A stretch of 64,000 nucleotides of DNA from Batillaria attramentaria (GCA_018292915.2 JACVVK020000001.1:1627001-1691000); one strand, 5' to 3'. Counted from the first letter of the stretch, positions 28,601 through 41,192 are shown. Notes: generated by a model from the letters alone, not told the origin. A program made the numbers and translations.

Positions 28601-31600
28601 GATACAGAACGATACTTTCACACAGCTGATGAACGAGATCGAGAATGGTTAATCACTTGTTTTGTACTAACATGCTTATGTCAATGCCACAAAAAGGTAT
28701 GCCTCAAGGTGGAATGCCGCAAGGAATGGGTCAGGGCTTCGGTCCTGGCATGATGCCGCCAGGTTTCAATACTCCGATGATGCAGCAGCAGCAGATGATG
28801 GGTAATGTAAGTCAGGCGGTAGCCGTAGCTGCTGCGGCGGCCGCAGCTGCTGCAGCAGCGGCTGCAGCCAATGCCACTTCAGAGACCCCAACCAGCACAA
28901 CAGATACTGCAACAACTGCCATTCAGGACACTGCTACGCTGCAGAAGCCGCCATCAACGCAGGTATGTCTTTTAATATTTAATCTGGCATTCAGTGTTAT
29001 CCTGTTGGTTTTTATTGGTTGATGGTTACTGTAGGGTACTTTATTTCTAGAAACTGTTGTTATTATTGATATCTGTGTGTGGGGGAGGGGGGGGGGGTCA
29101 GATCATTTATTAAACAGCAGATGTGTTGATTGAAATTATAATTGTTAGTCTTGTCTTCTTTTGCATTTGGTTCTTTTCTGGAACAACATGTTCCTTTTGA
29201 TTTATGATTTACTACATTTACTGATTTAGTGTACACTGGTGTACACGAATATCAACTCCAACAGTGAGTTACGTCTGTGTGTAATTACTTTCGACTGAGG
29301 GGCTTCCCTGATACCTTGTCTGTAATAAAAGTGTTTAGGGACTGATGGCTTGTCCGAAAACCAGGTGTATGCCACTGCAAAGTTTTAAGAAGAAAAAATA
29401 TTTGTGCAGCTCCCTCCAAAACCTCCAGAGGTGCTGGAATGGTCGGAACACAAGAACGCTGATGGACGCAGCTACTATTACAATGCCCGCACCATGGAGT
29501 CCACCTGGGAAAAGCCTCAGGCTTTAACGGACTGGGAAGGTCAGCATGATAATAAAAAAATTGGTTCTGTTAGGGTTGGTTTGTTTTTTGGGGGGGTGGG
29601 GGGGGGGGATGTTGGTTGTTTTTATTTGTTCATTTTTGTGGGGGCTGGTTTTTGTTTTTGTTGTTGCATTCTGGGTGTTTTTTGTGGTGGTTTTGGTTTG
29701 TTTTATTTATTTCTTCTTTTTTTTTTTTTTGGGGGGGGGGGGGGGGGTTGCAAGGGGGTGAAACAGGAACAGAAGGATGCAGGGTGGAGTGAAGAGTAGG
29801 AGGGAAATTTTCATAAGAGAAGGAAACATCTACAGCTCTGAGAGTAGAATTCAGAGGCCACAACTGGTTTATCACTTCATGATCGCACATAGTATCTTGG
29901 CCCAGTTAATGTCGGCCAGATATGTGTGTTAGATGCTGAACCTGTCGTACATGTAATTACCTTGTTTTGTGTGTGTGTGTGTCATCACAGCCAAGATGTT
30001 AGATGCTGAACCTGTCGTACATGTAATTACCTTGTTTTGTGTGTGTGTGTGTGTCATCACAGCCAAGGTGAGTCAGCTCCAAGCACAGGCAGCGACTGCC
30101 TTGCAACAGAAGCAAGAGACAAGTGCCGCTAGCAGCACACCAGCTGAGAATGAGCAGTCCATGGAAACAGAAGTCAAGAAAGAAGAGAAAGAGGTATGTT
30201 TGTGTGTGTGTGTGTTTTGGAGAGGATTGTAACAATTTGTCAGGTGTCAGTTATGAACAGATGCATCCATGTCTTGAAGTTGATATACCTTATGTTGTGG
30301 AGGCTGTATGATGAAGTACCACTGGGTTGTGCAACTTGCAGATTTTTGTTGTAAAGTTTTTCAATTTCAAATTCTCTGCTAATTTCAGCCAGAACAGGAG
30401 GAGAAGACAGAAGAGCAGAAGCAGGTGGACAAGTCTCGGCCGGTTTCAAGCACACCTGTCCCAGGGACGCCATGGTACGTTCCCACTTTTGGTTCTTGTT
30501 CTCATCTGAATCATATTTGCATGGAATATATATGTATGCTGTAGCAACTGATCAATTGCAGTAGACTTTGGGGTTATTTTTGTTGTTGTTGTCGTTTTGT
30601 TTTGTTCAGTTGAGCACTCTTGGTGTGTTACAGGTGTGTGGTGTGGACGGGTGATGGGCGAGTGTTTTTCTACAACCCCAGCCAGCGCCTGTCTTTGTGG
30701 GAGAAACCAGAGGAACTTCTGGGACGGTCTGATGTGGATAAGCTGATACAGGGAAAACCTGATGGCGAAAAGGGTTAGATTTGTTTTTGTATCATGTTTG
30801 ATCTGGGTACATTGATGGAAATCATTTTTAAATTGTTTGGGTGGCCCAGAAGCCATAGATCTACCAAATGTAATGGAATAGTCGCTCCTAACCAAGCATT
30901 ATGTTTAATTTTACCACTTCCTGCATGCACTTTCATATCTTTATCATTTTTGTATTTAACTTGTGTGAACATAACTTGTACTGTAGTGAGTGTAGTGTAC
31001 CTTACTTGATGTATACTATATGCACTCTTAAAAATTTGCAAAACAAATAGATCTGAGTGTCAGCAGAGCAGACAACATGCTATGTACTGTATCATTTTAA
31101 ATTCTCTTTGGTCTGTTCACAGAGCCAGAGGCAGGAGAGGAGAGAGATGAACCAGCTGCCAAGCGGAAGAAGTAAGTACACCTCAGCCCCCGCTCAGAAG
31201 AAAAGAAACAAATAGCCATACGTTGTAGGGAATACTTATTTGGTTCAGAGGTTGACACAAAGTTATCACAACTTCTCATTGGGACAGGTTGTAGTTAGAG
31301 ATTGCAGGCAATGTCTGTTGTGCATATATCACTCTAAGCTTTTGCAGCACTGCAGTTGTTGATCAGTTGTGGTGATGCCTCATGACCTACACAAGTTATT
31401 GCAGTGATCAGTGGTAATGGCTCATGACCAGCCCAAGTTCTTGCAGCGATCAGACATCAGATAGTTGTCATTTTGTCTCATTGGGATTGTTGCGTAGAGA
31501 TGTCTCTAGAAGTAGAACAGTTTCCTGGGACGGGAACTTTCAGGCTGAACATCTGGGTTGGATTTTTTGTTTTAGATTTTTGTTGTTGTATTCCTGCTGC

Positions 31601-34600
31601 AGATATAAGTAACGGTTGGATGTCCGAGGGTAGTAGTTATTAGAATGGTACTATAGAGGCAAGATGGTGTACAACCATTATTGTGTGTAGAATTTGAAAA
31701 CAGGTGGTGGGCAGTTGTGACTTGGAATGGTTTGTACCCAGGGTGGAGAAGGAGGAAACCAAGGAGGAGAAGAAGGACACCCCGAAGCAGATCGACATGG
31801 GGAAGGAGGCAGCCATAGAGGCTGAGGTGCAGGCCGCCCGGCAACGTGCTGTCGTCCCCCTGGAGATCCGAATGAAGCAGTTTCGGGATATGCTGGCTGA
31901 AAAGGAGGTGAGACACATGCCTAGCACCTGTATATTCCGTTCTCAACTTTGAATGTGTCTTGTTTTTTGTAAGCTTGTCATCAGAATTGTGAAATGTAGG
32001 TCTTGCTTTGTTTAGAAAGTTGGTCAGGAGAACTGGAAAATGAGCTTTTCTCAAAATCAAATTAAAGCACAATTATCCTTATGCTTTTTAATGCCAAAGA
32101 ATTACATTTTTGAGCTGTACAAATTGAACCCTTGTGATTAAACTAAAAGATATTGAATTTCTCCGTTTTGTGAAAAAGTATACCACCTAAATAATCAGTG
32201 ACTGCTCTCTTTCCAGGTTTCTGCTTTCTCCACCTGGGAGAAGGAGCTGCACAAGATCGTGTTCGATCCTCGCTACCTGCTGCTGACGTCCAAGGAGCGC
32301 AAACAGGTATTTGAGCAGTACGTCAAGGAGCGGGCTGAGGAGGAACGTCGGGAGAAACACCGCAAGATGAAGGAAAAGAAGGAGGCTTTCCGGCAGCTTC
32401 TGGAGGATTCAAAGCTGCACGGGAAGTGAGTGCGCCAGTATTATTAGTTATACATCAGAATACCAAAAGGCTCAAACATTCTTAGAGGACAACAGCTGAA
32501 ACAAAGTTACTCCCACATTCTCAGCTAAAAAGCCAAAGGCGAGGAGCAGGGAATAATTGCATAGGTGAAACTCTTCAGTTGGGGTGCGTAAAATCCGTGT
32601 TTTGGAAACCTGCCCTGACTGAAATTCCATTCCATTTGTTGAGAAAAATATAATTCAGATAGTACTAAGTGGATTAGTAGCCCACCAGAGGTAAGAGGCC
32701 ACCAGATACTTTTAAGGTTGCTGAAAATTTGTGTTTGACTGTGGTGTTTCACCCTTATGGAACCCGGTGCTCGTGCACCCTGGCCTGGGCTTCAGTCTTT
32801 AAATTTTCAGAGTGTTGCACATGTAATTGTTGAGCTGTGAATGTTGTGCATGTTCTTCACAAAATCAGAATTTCACAATGATGACGATAGCTTACATAGA
32901 TTTCTCATAAGTCATTGTTCTGACACGACAGTTTTGCCTTGTTTTGACAGATCCTCCTTCAGCGACTTCGCGTCAAAATATGGTAAAGATGACAGGTTCA
33001 AGGGCATTGACAAGATGAGGGAGAGGGAGTCACTCTTCAACGACTTCGTCTCCGACCTCCGGCGACGTGAGAAAGAGGAGAAGTCCAGTCAGCGTGAAAA
33101 GGTAGGTGTCAGTGAGGCAAGGACTTTGAAAAGATATGGTACTCAAGAAATGGTCAGCAGTAGTGTCTTGGTTATGCCACTGGAAAGAATAAAGTTGAAA
33201 TTATGGTGACTTTTGTTCCTCGTTCTCATGCAGTAATGCCAGACACTGAACCCTGCAGACTTTAAAAAAAAAAAAAAAAAAAAATTGATTGAATACTTCA
33301 GGGGCTGTGACATATTTTCTTGGTACATATCATACAGCTCATCAGTGACAGTAACAGTGACATGCGTCCAGTGTTTTGTTGTTGTTGTTTTATTGAAACT
33401 GGAGTTCATTTGCTGTGGCTGGTGCTTCATTCAACAGTACTAGATATGCTGCACTCTCTTAGTCTCTGCATTCATTAGTAGTGATGGATGATTGGGTAGG
33501 ATTTTAAAAGACTAAAATTAATGAAAGATGTTCAGAATATTGCCATGCAACTGTCTTTTAGTTGCGTGGTATTAGAATCATTGAACAGGTGCGGTAAGTA
33601 TTTGAACAAAATTAAAATTAATGTCTTCTTTTTGCCTGTTACTTTGATATATGGAAGAACCTTTTTAAACTAGAGAGAAGTTAATGTAACCTGCTACAAA
33701 TATCATGGTTTGTCCTTTGTAACCAATTATTTGACCTTATTCAGGGTAAGCCAGCCTCAGCCGATGAACGTTTCTCAGACGTTTTCCTGAAACGATGTAA
33801 ACTTTTCTAAGCTGACCATTTCTTTCTGTGTTTGTGTAGAAAGATTGTATTTTCCTGTATGGAAATACTCAGATCGATTTTCTTCCAATGAAATCCTGTG
33901 TGTTTTCGGAAAGGAATTGTTGTTACATGTTGTAGATTGTACTGGTAACTCTTTTTCAGCATGATCAACTTGAAGCCTTCATATATGATTAGTTTATTAC
34001 TGTTGTGGAAAAAGTAAAATGCATCTTCTTTAACATGCTGGTTGTTCATTTGATTTGATGCTATGCAAAATTGAATGGGAATGTGCAAGATAATTGATAC
34101 AGTAGCAAGTAAAACAGTTTCTTGCAAAACATCAGTTTTCATCAGTTTTCTTCTCAGATGCAACTGAATAAAGATTCATTACTTCTGTACCTGTAGTGTC
34201 TTCTACATTCCCATTTTTTCTGCTTGGAGCTAAGGGGTTATCAAATTGTGTTACTGAATGTTTAACTATTTTTGTTAAGTATACCTCACAATATGACATT
34301 TAAGTGATGTTTTTGTATGTATTATTCACGTGGATTCTAGCATATTCATCAGATGCTCTTGATCTGCATTTTATTCTCAGCCATGAATCCATTTTAATAT
34401 TGTCTTTGCTACTATCTGCTTGTGGTTGATTTCTTTAATTTAAAAGATACAGGATAGCAGATTCATCAGACAGATTTGTCTCTTTATCACTAGTGCCAGA
34501 TAAAGGCAGTAGCATTTTGAGAGGACATAGAGCAGCACATTTACGTGAATACCTCTGATCTTCATTTTGAGTGTGAAGGCTTATTGGATACTAAAATATG

Positions 34601-35817
34601 AGATACTCAAAGAGTTTAGAAAGATTATCTTTGAACTTCCTTTCTGATAAGAGTAAAGATAACTTTTTCCCCATATTTCATATTTTGCACAGCAGTTTGA
34701 GCGTATTATCGATAACATATGAATGTATCTTTCAGTAATTTGTGTGGTGTTCAGACGTTTTGCTAATGACTTTTGTCCCTTGGTTCCAAACGAAGAAAGC
34801 GCCATGGTCAAGTAGGCGTCCAGGTTGACAGGTGTCAGAGTGTCGTTGAGTACCATTATGGGAGTCACTCCCCCAAAACCATCGCACTGCGCAGCACAAA
34901 AGCCAAAATGACTGATGAACCTGGTATATAATCGCTTTCCTTCATCTACAGCATTTTCATCTGTAAACATTTTCTCTGGGGGTTTATCATCTCTTCAGTT
35001 CATTTGATAAATTATTGAGAAATGTTACGTAACAGTTTGAGCATTAGCCCTCTTCTGCACAAGTTACATCATTTTTGACCGATTACACAAGGAAGACTGC
35101 TTCCAGAGTCAAAGGCAAGAGGGTTTCACTCTCAGTTTTCAGTCTTTGGCAGTCATTTCCCAGTATTCCCCAAAATCAAATGCCTTTTTTTAATTACCGA
35201 TACCTTCAATTTTGAAACTGACATTTTGGGAAGATGAGAGCGGGATAACTCTTTGTCAGTTCGTGCCTAGTAAGTACTAGTACTAGAACGGTGTACACCT
35301 ACTTGTAGGTTTGCGTATTTGGTAAGCTGTCTTCAACATTTTTGGTGTGTTTGGTAAGTTGTGTTTAGCATTCACAAGTGTTATTTCAATACCTGTAGAT
35401 GGTCTAGCTTAGACCAAAAAGTTAGCTGTCAAAGGCCACTGTGGAAACAGCTGCCGAGCCCCAGTTTTCTGTTCATTTAAGATTCCAATGTAGTATTGCT
35501 ACATGTCACATGCAGCTTTAATTGAGGTTGCATGATAAAGCAGTGGTACTCTTGCTTCTGGCTCTGGCAGCCTTCTCTTGATGAAGGTAGTTAAAAGTGA
35601 TTGAAGCAGTGATCTGTACAGAAATGCTGTCATTAATAAGATAGGGGATACACATCATACAGTGCATGTATTAATCTGATCTCATTTTAAACGTTTGTTT
35701 ATACATTTATACACATTGAATAGTCTCTGAGTCTCTGCCTCTATTTCTCTCTGTCACTCTCTGTCACACACACACACACACACAACTATATGCACGCACA
35801 CACAAACACACATGCGT

Positions 35818-35848
<31 letters not shown>

Positions 35849-38800
35849 TACACACACAGACATACACATGTTAAGTGGAACCTTTCACTAGAATGTTGTT
35901 ATTTAAGTGATCTTAAACAGCCAAAATTGTTTGTGCGCTTTGTAAGCTCAATTCTTTTCAAGGATGACTGTATGATATTCCACTTGCTGCAGCTGCACTG
36001 TTTCATTCCAGTTCCATATTTGCCTGTCATTACCGTTCTAGTGACAGGTTTCACAAAATGGTTATGTTCTGAGTATCATAGGAAAAGGGAAATGATTTGT
36101 GGTGAAAACTGTCAAAGTTTGCTGCTATTGGTTTTTTCCCCTGGCACTAAAGGTTTTGTTTTGGGTTTTTGAAGTAAGGATGATACACTGGGACATAAAA
36201 TCATTGTTACGTCTTGTTTTTCACCACAAATCATGAACCTTGGATACTGTCCATGAAATTACCTATGTGTAAGGTTGCATATATGACATTAAACATACAT
36301 GTAGACTACTGTCATGGTTAAGTTATATTTTTTATGAATATTAATTTCTCAGACTCAGTTTACCTGTTAAGTATCTCAGTTGATTTTCTCATTCTGTAAA
36401 GATGAACTTTGTACATGAATGCCTAGATGAATGGTACATGGAGGACTTTTTGTAGAAGAAACTGTTTAAGAGTGCTCACTATTTGGTTCCAGTCAAGACC
36501 ATGGCTGAAGAGAACTCTTTTTATCACTGAGTTGCAAGAATTTGAATGAAATTAGCTTCTGGTCTGTTCTAAGTCGTTGAAACTTCAAACGATGATCAGC
36601 ATAAATTCTGTTTTACTTTGAGTTGGCAGCAGTTTCTGTGTATGCACCTTTCCACCATGCTGCAAACACAGACATTGAAAATCAGAAAATGCAATTTTGC
36701 TATCATTTTTATTTTACAGCTGAGTTCCCTTCAGCCACTGTCATGACGGCTGCTGGCCACTCTCTGAGGATTTGAAACGATCAGCTCGCTACTTTGCCTG
36801 CTAACGATCACACTGTTTGTTGTTTTGCAGCTCATTGCAGTTAGTTTGTCATGGCCACATCTAACATCCACCTATTTTTTTTGTTTTGTGCCGTTCTAGC
36901 TCAAGACGGAGTTCATGAAACTGCTGAAGGAGACACCTGGTCTGGACCGTCACTCCCGCTGGAGTGATGTGAAGAAGAAGATCAACACAGACCCTCGTTA
37001 TGAGGCAGTGGACAGCAGCTCTCGGCGGGAAGACTGGTTCAAAGACTACATCAAGGGTCTGGAGGAGGTGAGATAAACCATTAGTATGTTGGAGGATGAT
37101 GCTGTTAGGTCTGAAATTGAAGTGTTGTCTGGTGTATGCGCATCTTGTTCTGCAGTTAAATGGTGGTCGCCTGCTGGGCTGCCTAATCCTGGGTGGAACA
37201 TTGCTCACCGCTGGGTTCAACAGGGCTATCCTTCGGCTCTGTTGAAATTTGGCTAATTATTGCCAATTACTGGATTCCACTTATGATAATACCCCAGATA
37301 TGTGAATCCAGGGAGTCCTAAAGCGGCCTTGTATACCTGGATACTTTTTTGAAGCCGGGCTGCCTAATCCTGTCAGTGAACACAATAATGGTGAAATTGA
37401 TTCCTGTAGGGAATCCTCAGTTTTTTTCATCAGAAGTTTCCTGTTTAGCCATCAGGCCATTACTGGCATTCCTTTTTATCTCTGTCTGTCCACCAGTCTC
37501 TCACACTCACTCACACGCACGCACGCACAGAATACGCATCTGTTTTTTGTCCAGTGAAATTCTGATGTCCCACGATATTAGTCTAGGTCTGTGGAGCCAG
37601 ATGTTGACTTCATTTGGGTAAATGTTGTGATTTTGCTAACAGCAAGATTCTGAGGATGAGGATCGGAAGGAGCGAGAGAAACAGGAGCGCATCGAGGCCA
37701 GCATCAAGAAGAGGGAAGAGGAAGTGAGGAACTCCCTGTCCACATCCCTGAGGGAACGGGACAAGGAACGGGAACAGCACAAGAAGGAAGAGGCCAACCA
37801 GCACTTCAACGCACTTCTGGCAGACTTGGTCAGTGTAATATTCAGTAAAAAGAACCGGCGTTCTCTGCGCATCATTACATCAGATAGTGCTTTAACTTTT
37901 TCTGCCTGAGCTACGACTGGTCATTACAGTTTGTAATTTTATTGCATTTTAACACCCCCATCCACCCCCATCATGTCTGCTGTCAAGTTTTCTTGGTAGT
38001 CTGCTGAAGGTGATGTCACAGCAATAAAGAGTATTAATGATAATGACTAATACTTCATGGTGCCTTTCCTGTAGCAAGCTCAAGGTGCCTTACAAACTAA
38101 AAACTCAGACTTTTTTTAAATAAAGAGCAACATGTAAGCAGCCAATGCTCCTGAATGTAAAGGCATTTGTCCCACGGGATCCAGGCAGCTAGTGCCAGAC
38201 ATATGATGGAACTAGTACAGTGGTAATGTCAGTGTAGAAAGGGTTAAAAACATTTGGGGGTCACCATGGAAGACCACATCAGGGTTTCTGTTCTTGGGGG
38301 TCCCTATGGAAGACCACATCAGGGTTTCTGTTCTTGGGGGTCCCTATGGAAGACCACATCAGGGTTTCTGTTCTTGGGGGTCCCTATGGAAGACCACATC
38401 AGGGTTTCTGTTCTTGGGGGTCCCTATGGAAGACCACAAAAGGGTCTTGGATAGTCACAGCATTAGCTCAATTGTTTTCAGGTGCGGAACTCTGAGGCCA
38501 CCTGGCGGGACACACGCAAACAGTTGCGCAAGGACCACCGCTGGGACCTGACTGAACAGTTGGACAAAGAAGAGAAGGAGAAACTGTTTGAAAAACACAT
38601 CGAAAACCTGACTAAGAGGAACCGAGACATGTTCCACAAGCTTCTGGATGAAACAGAGGTATGTGTGGCTCTCCTGCAGTTTCTGATAATTGTCATCTCA
38701 GTAGACAACTTCTTTTGCAATCTGCCTCCCTGTGGTAACAGTGCAATTTCTCTTTTATTGTTTCCCTTTTTTGCGGATTTGAAATACTGGAATTGTTGAG

Positions 38801-40360
38801 AATTCAGATCATCGGTGAGTGCATGGATTTAAATTTGGCTCAGTGGGAGTGTTGCACTTTGATTGTGGTCATTTTGGCCGCAGTGAGAGCTGTCAAGGAA
38901 CCATTGATCTTGCCTGATTGTCGCATACAGGGCCAAAACTGAAAGAGTCAAAAATGGATACTCGTGCACGGGGCTTAATCTGTCATCAGTGATGTATGAT
39001 TCATACAACATTTTCATGCCACTCCTAGTCATGTAGGCAAATTGACACATTGTCACAGAGACTGACTGCTTGCTTCCTGACTCCATTTCAGATCTCCCTC
39101 ACATCCACATGGAAGGAAGTCAAGAAGATGATCAAAGATGATCCTCGATACACCAAGTTTTCTTCAAGTGACAGAGTGAGTGTTAACTGAAGTTGCATAG
39201 TGTATTACTGGTGTGGTTGATTTCCCGAGACCACAGGGATAACTTGGTGCATGTTGGAGTCCCAAAAAAGGAAAATATGTTCCCCCACCAGCATGGTACC
39301 TCCCTTTGTGTTTTTGTTTTTTTCCCACCAGTCAATTGACATTTATGTTTGGCTACTAGCTTGTCATTCTGTTGACCAACTTACTACCTGAACTATTGGA
39401 TTTACATAACCACTGTGCTATAATTGTCTCTGATGACAGCATTGGCTTTACTTGTTTATTTGTCAAACTCAGAGGGTAGCCATGAGAGAATGTATGGCTT
39501 TCTGTTTGTTTCAGAAACGTGAGAAAGAGTTTACAGAGTACATGCACGAGAAGTTTGTGAATGCCAAGACAGAGTTCCGTGAGCTGTTGAAGGAAACCTA
39601 AGACCATCACACACAAGTAAGCATGCACTGACTGACTGAGGTACATGTAGCATGAAGTAGACTCATGTGTTCATGTTGCTGATGTTGACTGCCAGCCATT
39701 TCCTTTTCGAATTTTGGACTTCATGTCAACTGTATTGTTAATAGCTGCATTTCAGTTACTTTTCATATGGTATACGTAAGCAAGTATATGTTCATAAATT
39801 TATCACTTAATTTACTGTTTTAGTGCTGTTTTAGTCATGTTTAAATGCTTAGTTCTCATGTCGCAGGACAAGACAGCTGATCGCAGAAAATGAAAACCAC
39901 TTGGGTGATATTGAGAAGATCCTTGAGGTAAGCCTGCCATCAGTTAAGATTATCAGTTGCTCACGTATGTGAGTAGTAATTTCTGGGATCCTTGCAAGTG
40001 CTTCAGTCGAAATCAGACCCATTATATGTATAACATGGACAAACCTTGTGAACAAACAAGAGAGTGAGTGAAGTATCGCAAGTCTGCAAACCTGTTTCCA
40101 GAGTAATGCATCAACAGCAGTAACTTTATTATGTCTCTTGCTTTTTCAAATGCATTGGGTTGGGGGTGCATGACTTGCAGATGTGAGTGCCAGTTACATG
40201 TGTCCTGGTTTCTGTGCAGAATGACAAGCGCTACTTGACCCTGGAGTGTGTGGCAGAGGAGAGGGGGAAAATTCTTATGCAGTACATTGAAGACCTTGAC
40301 CGCAAAGGTCCTCCCCCACCCCCGACTGCCTCGGAGCCTTCACGACGCAGCACCAAATGA
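25642..40360 (+). CDS. TCERG1: Transcription elongation regulator 1 (TCERG1/CA150)
   Basis: Nuclear factor that couples RNA polymerase II elongation to splicing; in the known family WW domains bind Pro-rich splicing factors and FF domains bind the phosphorylated polymerase CTD. Exons: 25642-26111, 26347-26641, 27194-27376, 27688-27853, 28341-28397, 28697-28962, 29410-29539, 30063-30193, 30389-30474, 30634-30773, 31123-31171, 31742-31907, 32217-32425, 32951-33101, 36900-37067, 37643-37828, 38482-38658, 39092-39175, 39515-39616, 39867-39927, 40220-40360. Start ATG in AACATGGCGG; a second ATG is 9 bp upstream. Domains: Met/acidic then Gly/Pro-rich N terminus, WW1 about 303-335, a 14-Ala run, WW2 about 490-520, WW3 about 594-625, six FF domains from about 703 to 1125. 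About 1138 residues if read through; human is 1098. An in-frame TAA at 39599-39601 interrupts it. The acceptor at 28697 has a poor pyrimidine tract and is the least certain junction. Confidence 0.95.
28212..28284 (+). repeat. SINE family A, 3' fragment
   Basis: Matches the tail half of the family A SINE: a CCCTGTCTTTGATATCACCC core, GTGGTGGAAAAGGACATTAA, then an ACACCCAAACACCCACCC tail. The tRNA-like head is missing, as expected for a 5'-truncated copy. It lies in TCERG1 intron 4. Confidence 0.8.
29580..29760 (+). repeat. G/T-rich low-complexity tract
   Basis: Long runs of G (one of about 20) separated by T-rich sequence in TCERG1 intron 7. It could form G-quadruplexes on the transcript, but no function is implied. 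Its open frames are repeat artefacts. Confidence 0.7.
29929..30067 (+). repeat. Tandem duplication spanning a TCERG1 splice acceptor
   Basis: Two near-identical units of about 70 bp lie head to tail, each running from TTAGATGCTGAACCTGTCG through (GT)n to CATCACAGCCAAG. Each contains a complete 3' splice site. The downstream acceptor (exon from 30063) gives the family-like sequence. The upstream acceptor (exon from 29991) would add exactly 72 nt, 24 codons, with no stop. Confidence 0.9.
33102..36899 (+). other. Large TCERG1 intron 14
   Basis: The longest TCERG1 intron, 3.8 kb, between the second and third FF domains. Flanking exons join in phase 0 and the FF alignment leaves no missing residues, so no extra exon is expected. 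It is AT-rich with a poly-A near 33264-33283 and broken (CA)n at 35766-35869. I see no transposon ends or exon-like frames. Confidence 0.6.
37174..37372. mobile_element. 163-bp insertion between 17-18-bp direct repeats
   Basis: GGGCTGCCTAATCCTG and neighbouring bases occur at 37174-37191 and 37355-37372, bracketing 163 bp. The length of the direct repeat fits a LINE-mobilised retroposon. The insert contains GGGTTCAACAGGG, a weak B-box-like motif, but no A box or A-rich tail is evident, so the class is open. Confidence 0.45.
38256..38446 (+). repeat. 40-bp minisatellite, about five units
   Basis: The 40-bp unit beginning GACCACATCAGGGTTTCTGT is repeated nearly perfectly in TCERG1 intron 16, with the first and last units diverged. 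The array ends about 35 bp before the acceptor of the exon at 38482. Near-identity of the central units suggests recent expansion or ongoing homogenisation. Confidence 0.95.
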
Positions 40361-40668
40361 TTCCTCTCTGTCCCACCACTCAGCTTCAGTTTTTTCATTC
40401 AGATGCAGTCATCACAAGTCTATGTTGTAACATTTGTTTTTTTGAAGGCTACTTGTTCTGGCAGATGTCTTGGCTACATGTTCATTCAGATAGAGATAAT
40501 AACTGTGACTAGATATAGCTGAACATAGCGTGGACATATTTCTCAGACTTGCATCAGTTGTGTTTTATTTTTGTTGTTGTTGTTTTTTGGGGGGGTGCAT
40601 TTTGCATCTGACATTGGAGTTTGCAAGAAACATTGAAAAGGTTCAAACATTTGTCTTGTCGTGTCATG

Positions 40669-40674
40669 AATAAA
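40669..40674 (+). terminator. TCERG1: Polyadenylation signal of TCERG1
   Basis: Canonical AATAAA about 310 bp after the TCERG1 stop codon, in AT-rich sequence followed by T-rich stretches. It is the first such hexamer on this strand after the stop. Confidence 0.7.
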
Positions 40675-41023
40675 GAATTTACTTCATCTGAATATCTGAG
40701 TTTTTCATTGCCTTGCTGTTGAAATGCACATGAAAGTATGTGAAAAATGTTTCGAGAATTTTGCCATTTTTCCATTTTGCGCTTGCATTCATTGATTCAC
40801 ACAAAACAAACCAAATAAAAAAACAAGGAGGAACGGCCCCGTCCTACAAAGTTGTTTCTCCAAAGTGCTTTTTATTTTGTCTGTTTTGTTATTATTGTTG
40901 CCGGTTCTCCCCTCTCCAAGTTCTACCAATGACACTAGATCCTCTACGACCTCGACCGATTAGCCACGTGACTGGGGTGGGGCCGGGTGGGGGGAGAGAG
41001 AGAGAGAGACAGAGGGTGGGTGC

Positions 41024-41192
41024 GTGGGTGTTTAGGAGTTTAACGTCCTTTTCCCCCACATAAGGGTGATATCAAAGACGGGGCAACGAGAAAAAGGCCA
41101 GCACAAATATTTGGCCCCAGCGGCCGGGATTCGAACTCTCGGCCCAAGCATTGAAAGTGCAACGCTCTACCATTCGGCCACCCTGGCTCCCC
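41024..41192 (-). repeat. SINE family A, near full-length copy
   Basis: Minus-strand head GGGGAGCCAGGGTGGCCGAA with an A box, then a good B box (GAGTTCGAATCCC), followed by the GATATCACCC core and the AACACCCACG tail. It sits in a (GA)n tract, so AGAGAGAGAG flanks both ends and a target-site duplication cannot be told apart from the repeat. It lies just 3' of the TCERG1 polyadenylation signal. Confidence 0.85.

Noticed and set aside
29546..29761. Gly/Phe/Val-rich open frame that could look like a membrane protein
   Set aside because: Produced by G/T-rich simple sequence in a TCERG1 intron.
34581..34970. 129-codon minus-strand open frame in the large TCERG1 intron
   Set aside because: No recognisable domain, no splice context and AT-rich composition like the rest of the intron.
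38256..38446. CRISPR-like repeat array
   Set aside because: Units are contiguous with no unique spacers, and the genome is eukaryotic.
38254..38551. Open frames across the minisatellite encoding a tandem-repeat peptide
   Set aside because: The 40-bp unit is not a multiple of three, so it cycles through frames; it is intronic.
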